Below are positions 21,311 to 32,130 of a DNA stretch of 64,000 nt, piece after piece (positions within the stretch are counted from its first letter, which is position 1; every line of letters starts with the position of its first letter). A program made the translations under genes and the position numbers. Source of the stretch: Eutreptiella sp. 'Long Island Sound 2002' (lineage: Eukaryota; Euglenozoa; Euglenophyceae; Eutreptiales; Eutreptiaceae); assembly GCA_964036045.1 (NCBI GenBank), contig OZ038384.1, positions 34,273,997 through 34,337,996 on the forward strand, in the 5' to 3' direction. The notes under the pieces are model-generated. The model was not told where the DNA came from, did no database searches, and saw only the letters and a program-made list of their open reading frames with translations.

Positions 21311-23141
21311 ATGTGCATGCCGCGGACCACGGACCTCACTGACGACACCTTGCTTTGACAATTCAGACAAGATGGCAGGGGCAGGTGAACCCCCCCTCCC
21401 CCCTCCCTCCTGCACAACACGGCCTCCTCGATATCGTTTGGTTCGTTCGGTCTGGTAGACATGCGTCATGTTGCCAGCCCCTAGCTGTGGTTTCATGTTG
21501 TCCTGCCACTCTCCCATGTGTTACCCCTCTGCTGCTGCATGCTGCTGGTCCTGCCAACCTTTTACCTCTCGGTCTATGGTTTGTATCCTTGTGGTGGGGG
21601 TTCCCTGAGCTGCCTTGGTCTAGGTCCCATGCGACAGGATGCAGGCCTCATCGCTGGGTAGCGTCTTACTGCCTGTTTGGACACGAGTCCAACGCATCCA
21701 TGACACATGCTGAACACCCTGTCCCAGCAGGAAAGTCAAAGGAAGTCCGGGGGGGGGGGGGGCGCTTCCCAATGTCACAAGGTGGCATCCATAGATTCTG
21801 ATTCTGGGGAACGAAATGGCAGAGGCCACTTGGCCTTGGAGCGTACAACAGGCAGTGTGATGCCTTTGGGAACCCCTGCCCTCCCTCTACATGCTTCTTC
21901 TAGTCCTCCAGACTTTGCATGCAAGAATCTTTTTTCCCGCTTGCCAATCTTGCTCAGACTTGAACCTTTGGCCGAGGAGGTGCGCAATTGTTGCATGCTT
22001 GCAGCCCCCCCCCCCTCCCCTGCATCAGGTTGGTCATGTATGTTTCGTGCACTTTTGTGCCCCATGCGTGGTCCCCATATCATCTGGAGATCCAGCAGCT
22101 TGGTGTCAGCCGTGATTCAGTCGTGGCCAGCCTCCCTGACATTCACTTGGTACGTTCCCAGGAACTGTGCCACATAATGGCTTGCATTTACCATGTACAG
22201 TGCAGTATTTTTCTAACCTTCAAAATGCCATCTGCAATCCTAACCATGCATTGACCTGTCCCTGCCATTCCCTCCTCCATCCACAACCTGGCTAACCCAT
22301 TTGCTTTTTGTACTGTCACGCCTCTGGAGCCAGTTGCAAAAACGGCTGGATGACGAGGTCCAAATTTCTAATCACCACTGTTAATGTCAACGCTGAGTGC
22401 TGTGTGCACTCAAGTGCTGCATCCCCTGTGATATATTCCTCTCTTGCGTCAGATGCACATCAATCTCTTTCCCCACTCCTGCACGCCCCTTCCTGGCGAT
22501 TTTGCAAGCTTTTGCCCGGGATTTCTGTGAAATTGAACCCATTCTCAGTGGAGTGCTATTTCCTGAAGAGCACAAACATTTTTTTTTTGCATAGGCCGTT
22601 CCTCTCATTCACTCCCCCCACCCCCTGCAGTCCCACTGTTCCATGCTGCCACCTGCTGTTGATGCAGGTTGCAGTGCATGTCAAATTGCATTTATCTGCC
22701 CACCCTCCTGAACCCTTTGGCTGTACTCACGGCAATGGACATGGCTTAGGGGAGTGTGTTTGCAACTGTCCCTGGATTAGAACAGAACAAGGAGAGCCCT
22801 GAGCCGGAAAGTTGTGCAAATTGACCAAGTGTAGTGGCATTCTATGGTACTGAACTAGAGTCGCCCCTCTGAGCTACCCTTTCACCTGCTCTGCTGGACT
22901 GTGCAATGCATTCCTTCAGCACAGTGTAACCAGGGGAATGCCATGCACGCAGTGCGAAGTTTTGGATGTCAGCAAATACCCGCATTCTAGCTACCTTTTG
23001 GTGGTAAAACATTGATCCTGTGCTCTTCGTTTCCTATAAAGGAAAAGTGCTTCCATAAATAATCAAATATTCTTGGATTTTTCATTTTTCTGAAATGGAT
23101 TCCGAGGAAATAATACGGTCACCACCAACCGTGTTACTTGG

Positions 23142-23215
23142 GTGAGTATCCCAGCCTCTGCGTGCGCAGTATGCACGCAGTGCCCGCAGTGCCCACGCAG
23201 TGCAAGAACTTGGCC
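23142..23215 (+). repeat. Dispersed ~70-bp repeat, copy 1
   Basis: Begins TGAGTATCCCAGCCTCTG and runs through a CACGCAGTGC-rich core to CTTGGCCC. A second, slightly diverged copy lies at 25902-25970 in the same orientation. Confidence 0.7.
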
Positions 23216-24260
23216 CAGGTCTGATGCCCCCCGGCCCCCGCTCAAGATCCAACTGTCGTATTTTGGGTGACTCCAAGGCTAGAGTCATATCGACAGTCAT
23301 TACAGCTCAAGAGCTGGCTGATATTCGCAAAATTTTCAAGAATTCTCGGATCTATGCAAGGGCAGTGAGAGGAGGCGACACCTACTTTCCACGAAGCGCA
23401 ACCTCCTTGAGTTCCCCCCCACCCCCTCTTCTGCCAAAGGCATACGAAAGTACTCCGTACCCTTCCTATTCGTCTCTCTCGTATGCTACGTCCAGAATCA
23501 AAGTTACGCTTTTTAAATTGACGGCACAGAAACCGTTTCCACAGGCTGTGACCAGCCCTGTAAACACGCTATTGCACACTTTTTCTTGCGCGATGGTTTG
23601 GCAATCACACACACCATCACAATGGTGACAATGCTCGATTTGCATTTGTATGGTTCTCTGCGACCCGGAGCATGTTCTACTTTGGTAATTTGTCCAAAGG
23701 TGTGCAGGGTGGTGTCATATGTAAGTCGCTTTTTCTATTTTGGTGAAAGTCATGTTTTTTTCGCGTCAGTCGAGCATGGAAAAAAAAACATTGAAAATAT
23801 ATGCCACGTGGATTACGCTTTTTTGTGATGCGATATTTCATTTTTTTTTATATGTGATCTACGGTGGAAAAGAAAAGTGATTTAGTTTCATTAAAAAATG
23901 TGATTCTGCCGCAGGGAAAATATTTCATCTCTTTCTGGAGCGCAAGGGATATCCCCCGACGGCTCGTGGCTATGCAGCCAAGCTGCCCATGGGCCAATTC
24001 TGATTTTCTGCCCTGCTCCAAAGCGTGGGGGCCCTGGGAATGCTTACTTTTGGCCCCTTTTCACAAGTTTTTGGTTCCGTACCAGGGTTTTATTGGCTTC
24101 CCAAGCATTTAGGATGTGGCATATTTGAACTGTCAATTATTTCCCCTTAATTTCCTCCCCCGCATGGGCGTTAGCGTCCGGGGTGTGCGCCGGGCATTGG
24201 TGAGGGAGCGTAATTTTGGGCTTTCAACCTTCCGGCGCTATTGCGTAACTAGGCCAACTA

Positions 24261-25003
24261 TCCAATCCACGCTTTGTTGCTGGCCCCTCAAGTTGGGGTT
24301 AGGGACTCACGATCCAAGCTTCGGTGTGGCCCTTCGAGTTGGGGTTAGGGACTCACAATCCACGCTTGGGTGTGGCCCATTGAGTTGGGGTTAGGGACTC
24401 TCAATCCACGCTTCGGTGTGGCTTTTCGAGTTGGGGTTAGGGATTCACAATCTACGCTTCGGTGTGGCTTTTCAAGTTGGGGTTAGGGACTCACAATCCA
24501 CGCTTTGGTGTGGCTTTTTGAGTTGGGGTTACGGACTCTCAATCCCCGCTTTGGTGTGGCCTCTCGAGTTGGGGTTAGGGACTCATAATCCATGCTTCGG
24601 TGTGGCCCATTGAGTTGGCTCTAGGGATTCACAATCCCGGCTTCGGTGTGGCTTTTCGAGTTGGGGTTAGGCATTCTCAATCCACGCTTCGGTGTGCCCC
24701 TTAGAGTTGGGGTTAGGGATTCACAATCCACGCTTGGGTGTGGCCCATTGAGTTGGGGTTAGGGACTCTCAATCCACGCTTTGGTGTGGCCCTTAGAGTT
24801 TGGGTTAGGGATTCACAATCTACGCTTGGGTGTGGCCCTTCGAATTGGGGTTAGGGACTCTCAATCCACGCTTTGGTGTGGTCCTTCGAGTTGGGGCTAG
24901 TGATTCTCAATCCACGCTTCGGTGTGGCCTTTCGAGTTGGGGTTAGGCACTCTCAATCCACGCTTGGGTGTGGCCTTTAGAGTTGGGGTTAGGGACTCAC
25001 AAT
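24261..25003. repeat. 46-bp minisatellite with GGGGTTAGGG core, ~16 copies
   Basis: GTTGGGGTTAGGGAC begins at 24292, 24338 and 24384, and so on at a 46-bp step to about 25000. Each unit also holds CAATCCACGCTT and GGTGTGGC. The units vary by point changes. Open frames through it are repeat by-products. There are no unique spacers, so it is not a CRISPR-like array. Confidence 0.9.
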
Positions 25004-25105
25004 GTTTCTCGTTTTCGAACCTTGTTGAATTCTGTGGTGGATGAGATATGGTGAGAGGAGAGATGTTCACCGTAAAACCATAATCCCCACTTCCCCTAGT
25101 TCGTA

Positions 25106-25791
25106 ACACATTTTACCGACAGCATGCCCATATGCTCGGTGGTTGGAGAGTTGTTGGATGTCCTATTTTATCCCAAGTACACAGGCCACGTTTATAAGGT
25201 AACCGTGGCAGTGGATAATCTCGGGAGTATAGTATGGGTATGTGACCTTATGCCCGGAACCTCCGCCGATGTAGTGATTCGGGATCAACATGGTCCTTCG
25301 CGAACACATGGACAGTTTTTCGATTTTGAAATCGGTGCGCATGACGGCGCCTATAAGGCCGCTTGCACACCGCTGTATTTTATATTGGTCGGAAAACTTT
25401 GACTTGCGACCAACAAGAGTATAAGGATGTCCATGGCTTCCATCGTGCAATGGGGGAACACCTCTTTGCACGGTTGTGGCAATGGAGGATTTTCCGCAAC
25501 GTCTGGACATGCTTTGCAACGGAGCTGCATGGCCATGTTGGTATTTTGCTCCACTTTACTCAGTTTTGCATTTGCAGACAGACTAGGTATCAACCCTATG
25601 GACCCTGGCTTCACGTGGCAGAGTCTTTATGGGCGCAGCAGGAGGCAACCGTTGTAGAGGAAGAAGTTCATGACGGTGTTTGTTCCCAATTGTGTGGGCA
25701 CCGGCCTGGTGACATATCCGAGTGTGGCACTTGCCACTTGAATGTGTGTGCATCCTGCATGCCTTTGCATAGCTGTACTTTATGGGGCTGA
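25106..25791 (+). pseudogene. DDE-type (Harbinger-like) transposase fragment, frameshifted
   Basis: The frame 25124-25402 has YKVTVAVDNLGSIVWVCDLMPG followed by FFDFEIGAHDGAY, the layout of DDE_Tnp_4 endonucleases (core strand, PG-x-hD-like step, then GDxGY-like). The rest is in another frame (25363-25791): DVHGFHRAMGEHLFARLWQW and LLHFTQFCICRQTRYQPYGPW, a C-terminal helix region. A one-base indel near 25355-25365 separates them. The N-terminal part with the first catalytic Asp and the DNA-binding region is missing. Family assignment is by motif layout only. After the domain the frame runs into Cys-rich sequence of doubtful origin. Confidence 0.6.
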
Positions 25792-25901
25792 TTTGCTTGT
25801 TCATAAGGACAATTGATTACCAAGCTAAAGGCAGTTTTGTTGTTGTGATGTGGGCTTTGTTGCTTCGCCGTGCTAGTAAACAGCTGACATGTATTCTTGG
25901 T

Positions 25902-25970
25902 TGAGTATCCTAGCCTCTGCATGCGCAATATGCACGCAGCGCACACGCAGTGCGAGATCTTGGCCCCTCG
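25902..25970 (+). repeat. Dispersed ~70-bp repeat, copy 2
   Basis: Matches 23142-23215: TGAGTATCC-TAGCCTCTGC, the CACGCAG core and CTTGGCCCC. The copies stand on either side of the 46-bp minisatellite and the DDE fragment, so they could be remnants of one repeated element or ends of a composite unit. Confidence 0.65.
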
Positions 25971-27700
25971 ACGGCAGAGGTGATATGGCCAATGTTCCCA
26001 TTTGTGGGCCACTGCCAATTTTGTTTCCCGCTATAAAGTGTTGGGGACTGCTTGGACAACAGGATTGATGTAGCTTGCAGGCCCACATATTTACTTTGAA
26101 TGTTCACAATCGCCAAGCACTCTACTGGTTTGTTTTTGCCTTGGGCTGCAGAGTTTTACTATGGGGGTTCAAAATCTACCTTTTCGACCTTTTTGTTTGT
26201 AATTCATTTATTCGGCCAATGTTGAAATGCTATCACTCAAAGGGTTTGTCCACACGTGCTCAGGTTTATGGTTTTCAAATGGATGGTTGGTCATGTGCCC
26301 ATTAATTGTTGCACTTTTTTGAAAAGGTAGCCAGCCATTGGGAACAGTGGAGGAGGGTGATGTAATGGTAACATTCCGGCCGAAAGGAATCATTAAGAAA
26401 GCAGTGCGCATCATGAGTGCGGATTGTTTCGTCGGAGTTTCCGGCGCCATCCCGGAGACTTGATGGAAGCAGAGGTGTATTCTTAGAAGCGCGGAGAAGC
26501 CCTTCTTCACAGTTTGAGGTTATGCCACCATCTACTTCCTTTTTTGCCAAAGGCCGAAGGGCAAATTCATTATGCAATTGCCATCATGATGACCACCCCA
26601 TATGGGTGTGCTCTGTGTCATTTGCGCCACTTGCTGCGGTGAGTATAAAATTTGCCTCTCACGCTGCGGCCGGGTTATTCTTTCTGTCGCACAGGTACCC
26701 AAAACATCTGCGAGGGCTTTATGCTTATGCGGCTCAAGTTGCATGGTCAAAATCACACCAAATGCACCCAATGTGGACCATGCAAAAAAATAGTTTTTCA
26801 CGGGCTCTGTTTTTTGAAAACAGAATATTAGTCCAAAGAAACTATCTTTCTTACCATTTGTGCCATTTTGTGCCTTTTTTCGGACAGCCGAAAACAAAAA
26901 AAACTATTATTTCAGTGGAACATGATGCTTTTTCAGCGGAAATTAACCAATAAATGCATTTTGTGTTCCCCTTGTTTGTGGGAGGAACATGGTCTGCAGA
27001 AAAAATCAGTGCAAAATCAATTTGTGTTCTTCATGTTCATTGCATACCTAGAAAAAGGCATTATTGATCGAATTTTATGCGCCAGGCCTCGCGCAATCAA
27101 GACCAAAGAACTTTAAAACAGAAGCATGGAGGATTGAATATCAGTGCAAAGCATTTGCAACATGTGGTTCAGGGGCTGCCCCATGCGCGAGGCCTCGCGC
27201 ATAACTGAATAAACCACAAACCTCAACCAATTTTTTTTCCTTTGGAAAGACAGCTTCAGGGTCGAGCGGTCTTGCCACCCACCCCAAGGTTTCATTTTTG
27301 ATTTGCACTGCCCGAAAAAAGAGTTATAGGTTGTGACTTTCAAGTTCCGCGACTGCATTGGCGTCCCCTTGCGCGAGGCGTCGCGCACAAAAAAGCCCAG
27401 AAAATACAAGGTAAAATGACGAATTATGAGGCCAAAGATTTAGCGTTGGGCCTGGCGGCTGCGATTACTGTCGGATGGTAAATTTGGACATGTAGGTAGA
27501 TCAACAATGAAAGTTTTGATTTTAAATCCATCCTCACTTGCATTTCATTAGTGGCTTCTGCCGGGCACCGTAATCGCACCACATTTGGGGTGGTGACCAA
27601 AGCAGAGCAAGGCAAGAAGAGGTGTAATACGCTGATTTGAACGCTTTCATTAACAATCAGTGCCTGTTTGTTTGTTTTGAAATTAGATTCCTTTTATTTA
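25971..27700. other. Intergenic DNA with GCGCGAGGCCTCGCGC palindromes
   Basis: No supported gene. An ORF at 26417-26953 has no domain-like features. Three near-identical palindromes lie at 27079-27094, 27185-27200 and 27371-27386. Confidence 0.5.
27079..27386. repeat. Three copies of a 16-bp palindrome
   Basis: GCGCCAGGCCTCGCGC (27079), GCGCGAGGCCTCGCGC (27185) and GCGCGAGGCGTCGCGC (27371), with a fourth, GCACGAGGCCTCGCGC, at 49154-49169. They stand in AT-richer DNA outside both ends of the transposase block, where such a GC palindrome is unexpected by chance. Confidence 0.7.
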
Positions 27701-27975
27701 AATATTTAGATGCGGGCGGCGAAGGGTCGTGCTTAGGCCTGGCTCATGGAGGTCACCTCAAGGGAGCGAAGGAGGTCTCGAAGGCGTCATCAGAAGCAAA
27801 GGAAGCCGCCACGCCCCAAGGCCGCCCCGTGCTACATCTACTCGCTTCCCAAGGACGTCTGTGAGGTTACCAAGGCCGCTGCCGCTGCCATTGCTGGACA
27901 GATGAGCCATTGACAAGCATCAAGGGAGCACGCCGTCAGCCGCTCAGATGTACAACGTGCTGTTGATCGCCACAG

Positions 27976-28075
27976 GTACACCACATCACGGAGCACGGAC
28001 TTGTCTCTGCCCTGCTCGTTATTTGGGATCTAACCTTGCATTGCTGTCTGCCATCTTCATCTTTTGTCTCTGCAG
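27976..28075 (+). other. Candidate intron in the transposase gene
   Basis: GT at 27976 follows CACAG, and a pyrimidine-rich tract (CTTTTGTCTCTGCAG) ends at 28075. Removing it joins the HTH-like region to the PKRRGPKPLV linker. The 100-base length is normal for algae. Confidence 0.45.
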
Positions 28076-29239
28076 TGTGGGAGACACCTTGCAGCCCAAG
28101 CGCAGAGGGCCCAAGCCTTTGGTGGACGAGAGCGCGCTGGTTGAATGGTTGGAGCGAGAGCGCCAGCAAGGAAGGCCAATCACCAGGGACAACATCATCA
28201 GCGAGGCATCCAGGATGTACGATGACAGCCTGCAAAAAAGGTGACAGGCCGTCGACGACGGTGATGCTCAAGAGCATGGGGAAGTGGTGGCGCCTCTTCC
28301 TTCGTGCCCACCCTGAGGTGTCTGGTTGCCTTGCGCAGCATGCTGAGAGTGTTCGCCTGGACAAGAAGCTGACGAAGGATGAGTGGACGACTTGGTTTAA
28401 TGAGTCCCTTGGTCTAGCGCTCGCCAAAGTGGGGTACGACCCACAATATGTGTTCAATGAAGACGAGTCAGGCATGTTCATTGACTTCGACACAGGCAGC
28501 CTTAAAGTGTATGTTCTAAGAGGTACTAAAACTTGCGCCAGGAGGAGAGGCTAAGACAGACGCCACGTGAACCCGGTGGCATGTGTGCGCGCTGATGGCT
28601 TTTATGCGCTGACCAAAGGAGACCTGTTTCAGCATGAGGCCTGCCCTATCTCAGTGAAAGCCACCAAAACAGGCTGGTCCTCAGAGGACATTTTTATCGA
28701 GTGGCTGAGGGAGTTTGCCTCCCTCACCAGCCCAACTGCAAACCCTCATAAGGCTGTGGTCCTCATTGTGGATGGCAGCAAGACCCATTTAACAAGAGCC
28801 ATCATTGAGGAGGCTGTAAAGTTAGGAGTGCACCTTGTGGCGCTCCCCAGCCACTTGACTGATGTGGTCCAACCTCTTGACCTGAGTGTTTTCAAGCCTT
28901 TCAAGGCAGCGCTGAAAAAAAGACAGCGCGACTTGCGCGCGAAGAACAGAGGCAAGAGCATCACCCCCTCTCTGTTTGCGAAATTTGTCACTGAGTCTTG
29001 GATGCAGTGTGTCACCCCTAGTGTCATCATGAGTGGGTTCAGGAGGGCAGGCATGTCTCCATTCTCCCCGTAAAATTTTCTTGCCAGCTTGGATCCTTGT
29101 CGTCTTGCCTATCAAGCACCGCCTCCATCTGCTGCGGAGCCTGCTGCTGAAGCTGTGCTACCCTCACTTGAAGCATCTCCCCAGAGAGTTCAGAAGGTAG
29201 ATTTCCAGTGCCAGTCCACTAGTCGAGCAATCAACATGG

Positions 29240-29246
29240 CTACTGG
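29240..29246 (+). repeat. Target site duplication of element B, left copy (CTACTGG)
   Basis: CTACTGG here and at 34472-34478 flank element B. Bringing the copies together restores the transposase reading phase (ACT-GGG-CAT-GAC). Four of the seven bases could also be counted in the (CTAC)n tail, so the true duplication may be shorter. Confidence 0.5.
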
Positions 29247-32130
29247 TCTGCGAAATCCTTGCCGCGGCAGCAGAAGACGGCAAGCTTCTCCTCCAAACCG
29301 CCTGGCCTACAACTGCCCACGCAAGCGCGCCGCGGCAAGCAGAAACATACACGGACACAGCACACCCCGCCGCACAATCCCCGCCCATGCCTCCCCCTCT
29401 TGCTGCTCAACCGGAGACCCACACACGCCCACCATCGCGCGCACCCCCGGGCCCCGCGACACGGGCCTCCCCCACCTGCCCGAACACCAGCACACGCCTG
29501 CCACACACCCACCCACCGGACACCCTCCACCGCCCCCCACACTCGACAACCCACACACACCCGCCGAGGGGAGCCCCGCGCCCCGCAGCACGCCCACCCC
29601 ACCCAGTGGCCCGCCCACGCCCCCCACACACACCCCAGAGGACCCAGGCCCATCCCCCCCGGCCCCCGAGTGCAGCCCACGCGAACTTTTCCCCCCCGTG
29701 GACGCCAACCCACACGACCTCGCACATTGCAGGACCCGGGCCCAGCCGAGCCCAGAAGGAGAAGGCCACAGCCCCGCGCCTCCCTCCCCCGCCGCTGCCG
29801 ACCAGATCGGCCCGCCGGGCCGCCAGGTCACGACCGGGCCCCCCAAGGCGCCCGCCCCCAACCTACAGCCCGAGGACATGCCCTCCATCCTCCCCGCCGT
29901 GGCCGCAGCAGAAGCCGCCGCCCACAAGCCCGCCCGCATCACAGCCCAACCCGCGTCCACCACCTCCTCCTCATCCTCAGCCTCGTCCACCTCCTCCACC
30001 TCATCCTCCGACCCCCCCCTCCCCGCCGCCCTCATCCTCAAGGCCACGGCAAAAGCCAAGGCCGGGGCCGCACACACCGACCCCCCAACCCCCACACAGG
30101 CGACTCAGGCACCCCGGCAACGCACCGGGACGACCCCCGACCCGACATCAGCGCCCTCACACCTCTGGACAGAGGTACTCCTCAACCTGGAACCGGACCC
30201 CAACCCCAAACCCGACCCCAAACCCAAGCCGGCGCCCACGCGAGCACAAACAACGCCACAAGCGCAACGACACAAACCCACCCGACACCACCCCCGCCCG
30301 GACCCTCGCCCAAGCCAGGACCCCCCACCCACAGCAACCCGCGCCCCCCTCCCGCCGGCACCCACCACCAGCGCAGAGGCGGCCACCCAGCACGACCCCG
30401 TCCAAGCCCTCGTCCGCATCCCCGTCACCAAGCGCCCCGTCATCCATCCCCCACAAACCACCACCACCGCCGGCCAAACCGACCCAGGGACGTGGGACCC
30501 CTCGACCACCGTCACCGTCAAGCCGGGCCCCCAACCCGCCCCCCCTGCCCACCACATAGTGCAGCCCCGGGGACTGTCCACGATTCCAAACCCCCCACCC
30601 CCACAAGGGGGACCGGAAAATCCACAAGGCTCCATGGGCCATACCCGCAACACCAACCCCACCACTACCCGCACCACCACCACCAGCGGCCCCACCACCA
30701 CCACTACCAACACCACCCCCACCACTACCACTGCCCACCGCCCTACCCCACCGGGCCACAACCCCCCGTGCACGAACAGCACCAGCGGATGGGATGGCAG
30801 CCACCGAGCGCTCCACCCGCATACCCCACCTACCGCCAGGGGCCACCCCCCCCGTACCAGCCAACCCCCCCGTACCAGGAACCGTATCCGTACCCCCCCG
30901 GCCACCACGTCCACGCCGAAGGGGCCCCCCCGGGCCCAACCCCGCCAAGGACAACCACAGCGGCTGCCGCCACCACACCCCTACGTGGCGGATCCATGGA
31001 CGACGGGGGACCTCCCCCCCCCCCCCCAGTACCAGGCGACACCGCGCGAGGCCCCCCAGGGGCCGCCGACGCCTCCGGACTGGCCCGACTCGAGCGATGA
31101 GGCCCGGTCCCGCAAACGGCGGCGCTCCCGCTCCCCCCCCGCACGCCACACTCGCCCACGGCGCCCACACTCCCACCGCGCCTCAAGCACCCACTCGCGC
31201 CGCTCCTGCTCCCCCAGGTGCCACCACGACCCCCCGGGACCCCGCTCCCGTCGCTCCCGCTCCCCCGGGCACCGGCACGAGCGCCACCGCCGCCCCATGT
31301 CCGCCTCCCCCTCCCCCCACCGCCCAAACAAGACCCCCTGCCCCAGCCCCCGCCACCACCACTCCCGCTCGCCCCGACGCAGCCAGGCACGCCACTGCCG
31401 CCCCACGTCCGCCTCCCCCTCCCCCCACACGCCCCGCCGAGCTCCCCGTTCCCCCCGCCGCCCGTACCCATCCACCACCCCCAGCCCCCGCCACCACCAC
31501 TCCCGCTCCCCCGGACGCCACCGAGCGCGCCACCGCCGCCCCATGTCCACCTCCCCCTCCCGCTCCCCCCTCCGCCCGTACCCGTCCTCCACCCCCATCC
31601 CCCGCCACCGCCGCTCCCGCTCCCCCAGGCATTGCCACCCCCGCCACCACCGCAGGTTCACGTCCTCCCCCCCCCGCTCCAGGACCACGGGCACGGACCC
31701 CTCCCCCCCCCGGGCCCCCGCCCACCTCGCCTGGTGGTCTCCCCCCGCTCTGCAGGAGCTCCGCCGCTGGGTGAAGTGGGCCGGAGGAGCGGGAAGGCAC
31801 GAAGGCATGCACATGGTGCATGCCTTCGAGGAGGTGCGCACCCGCACCCCCGCAAACCCCAACGAGGCCGCCCCGGAGGCCATCATGCCGCAAGCGGCAT
31901 GGGAGGCCCTCCTCCGCGATGTGGTCCAGGGCCTCCGCCTCCCCTACACCCCCCAGGCCCTCCGCCGGTGGCTCCAGGCCACCCACCCCCAGGCCTGGGC
32001 CGCCGGCGCCCCCTCCCCACCCCGCCCTTCCCGCCACCACCATACCAGGAAGAGGCAGGACAAGGGCAAGGGAAGGGCAAGGGGCACCAAGGAGCACTCA
32101 GGCAAGAGGGCACGGAGGGGCCCCAAGTGA
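29247..32130 (+). CDS. Element B protein: Pro-rich, SR-repeat protein with C-terminal folded region
   Basis: The frame is already open on entering B from the transposase and ends at TGA 32128; the native start is unclear (first in-frame ATG inside B near 29878, MPSILPAVAAAEAAA). Order: Pro/Thr-rich sequence, a Ser run (29950-30010), a Pro/Lys repeat (PDPNPKPDPKPKP), further low-complexity sequence where another frame (29259-31100) looks more protein-like (YPTYRQGPPPPYQPTPPY), so indels are likely. From about 31100 an SR region has repeated RRSRSP and RPMSASPSP units. A Trp-containing region follows (LQELRRWVKWAGG, AAWEALLRDVVQGL, ALRRWLQATHPQAW), then a basic tail (GKRARRGPK). The SR region plus a small folded end suggests RNA binding or packaging, ORF1-like; this is inference. 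Confidence 0.4.
31110..31700 (+). repeat. SR-encoding degenerate tandem repeat in element B
   Basis: Units of roughly 90-130 bases built on CGCTCCCGCTCCCCC and CGCCGCCCCATGTCC encode alternating (R/H)xSRSP and RPMS(A/T)SPS blocks at least four times. Period and copy number vary. Confidence 0.6.

Larger units (their letters stand above)
21146..24245. other. 3' flank and intergenic DNA
   Basis: The first few hundred bases are probably 3' UTR of the IQ gene. The rest has only short ORFs without domain-like sequence, two homopolymer runs (G at 21751-21762, C near 22007) and one copy of a dispersed repeat (23142-23215). No gene can be supported. Confidence 0.5.
27720..29246 (+). pseudogene. Pogo/Tigger-like DDE transposase, N-terminal and catalytic part (broken)
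   Basis: An HTH-like region (QASREHAVSRSDVQRAVDRH) ends at a candidate GT-AG intron (27976-28075). Then come PKRRGPKPLV, YVFNEDESGMFID (first Asp, NxDExG), VVLIVDGSKTHL (second Asp) and DVVQPLDLSVFKPFK (third Asp region), the DDE_1 layout of the pogo/Tigger/Jerky family, and FRRAGMSPFSP. It is inactivated by TGA at 27911, a shift in the A-run near 28227-28233, and TAA at 28552-28554 and 29071-29073. The same frame continues after 29073 (NFLASLDPCRLAYQAPP) to AINMATG at 29246, where element B begins. The C-terminus resumes at 47698. Confidence 0.8.

Noticed and set aside
24261-25003. CRISPR-like array
   Set aside because: The 46-bp units are contiguous with no unique spacers, there are no cas genes, and the context is eukaryotic.
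26417-26953. 178-codon + strand ORF
   Set aside because: No domain-like pattern, AT-rich background with poly-A runs, no support from neighbours.
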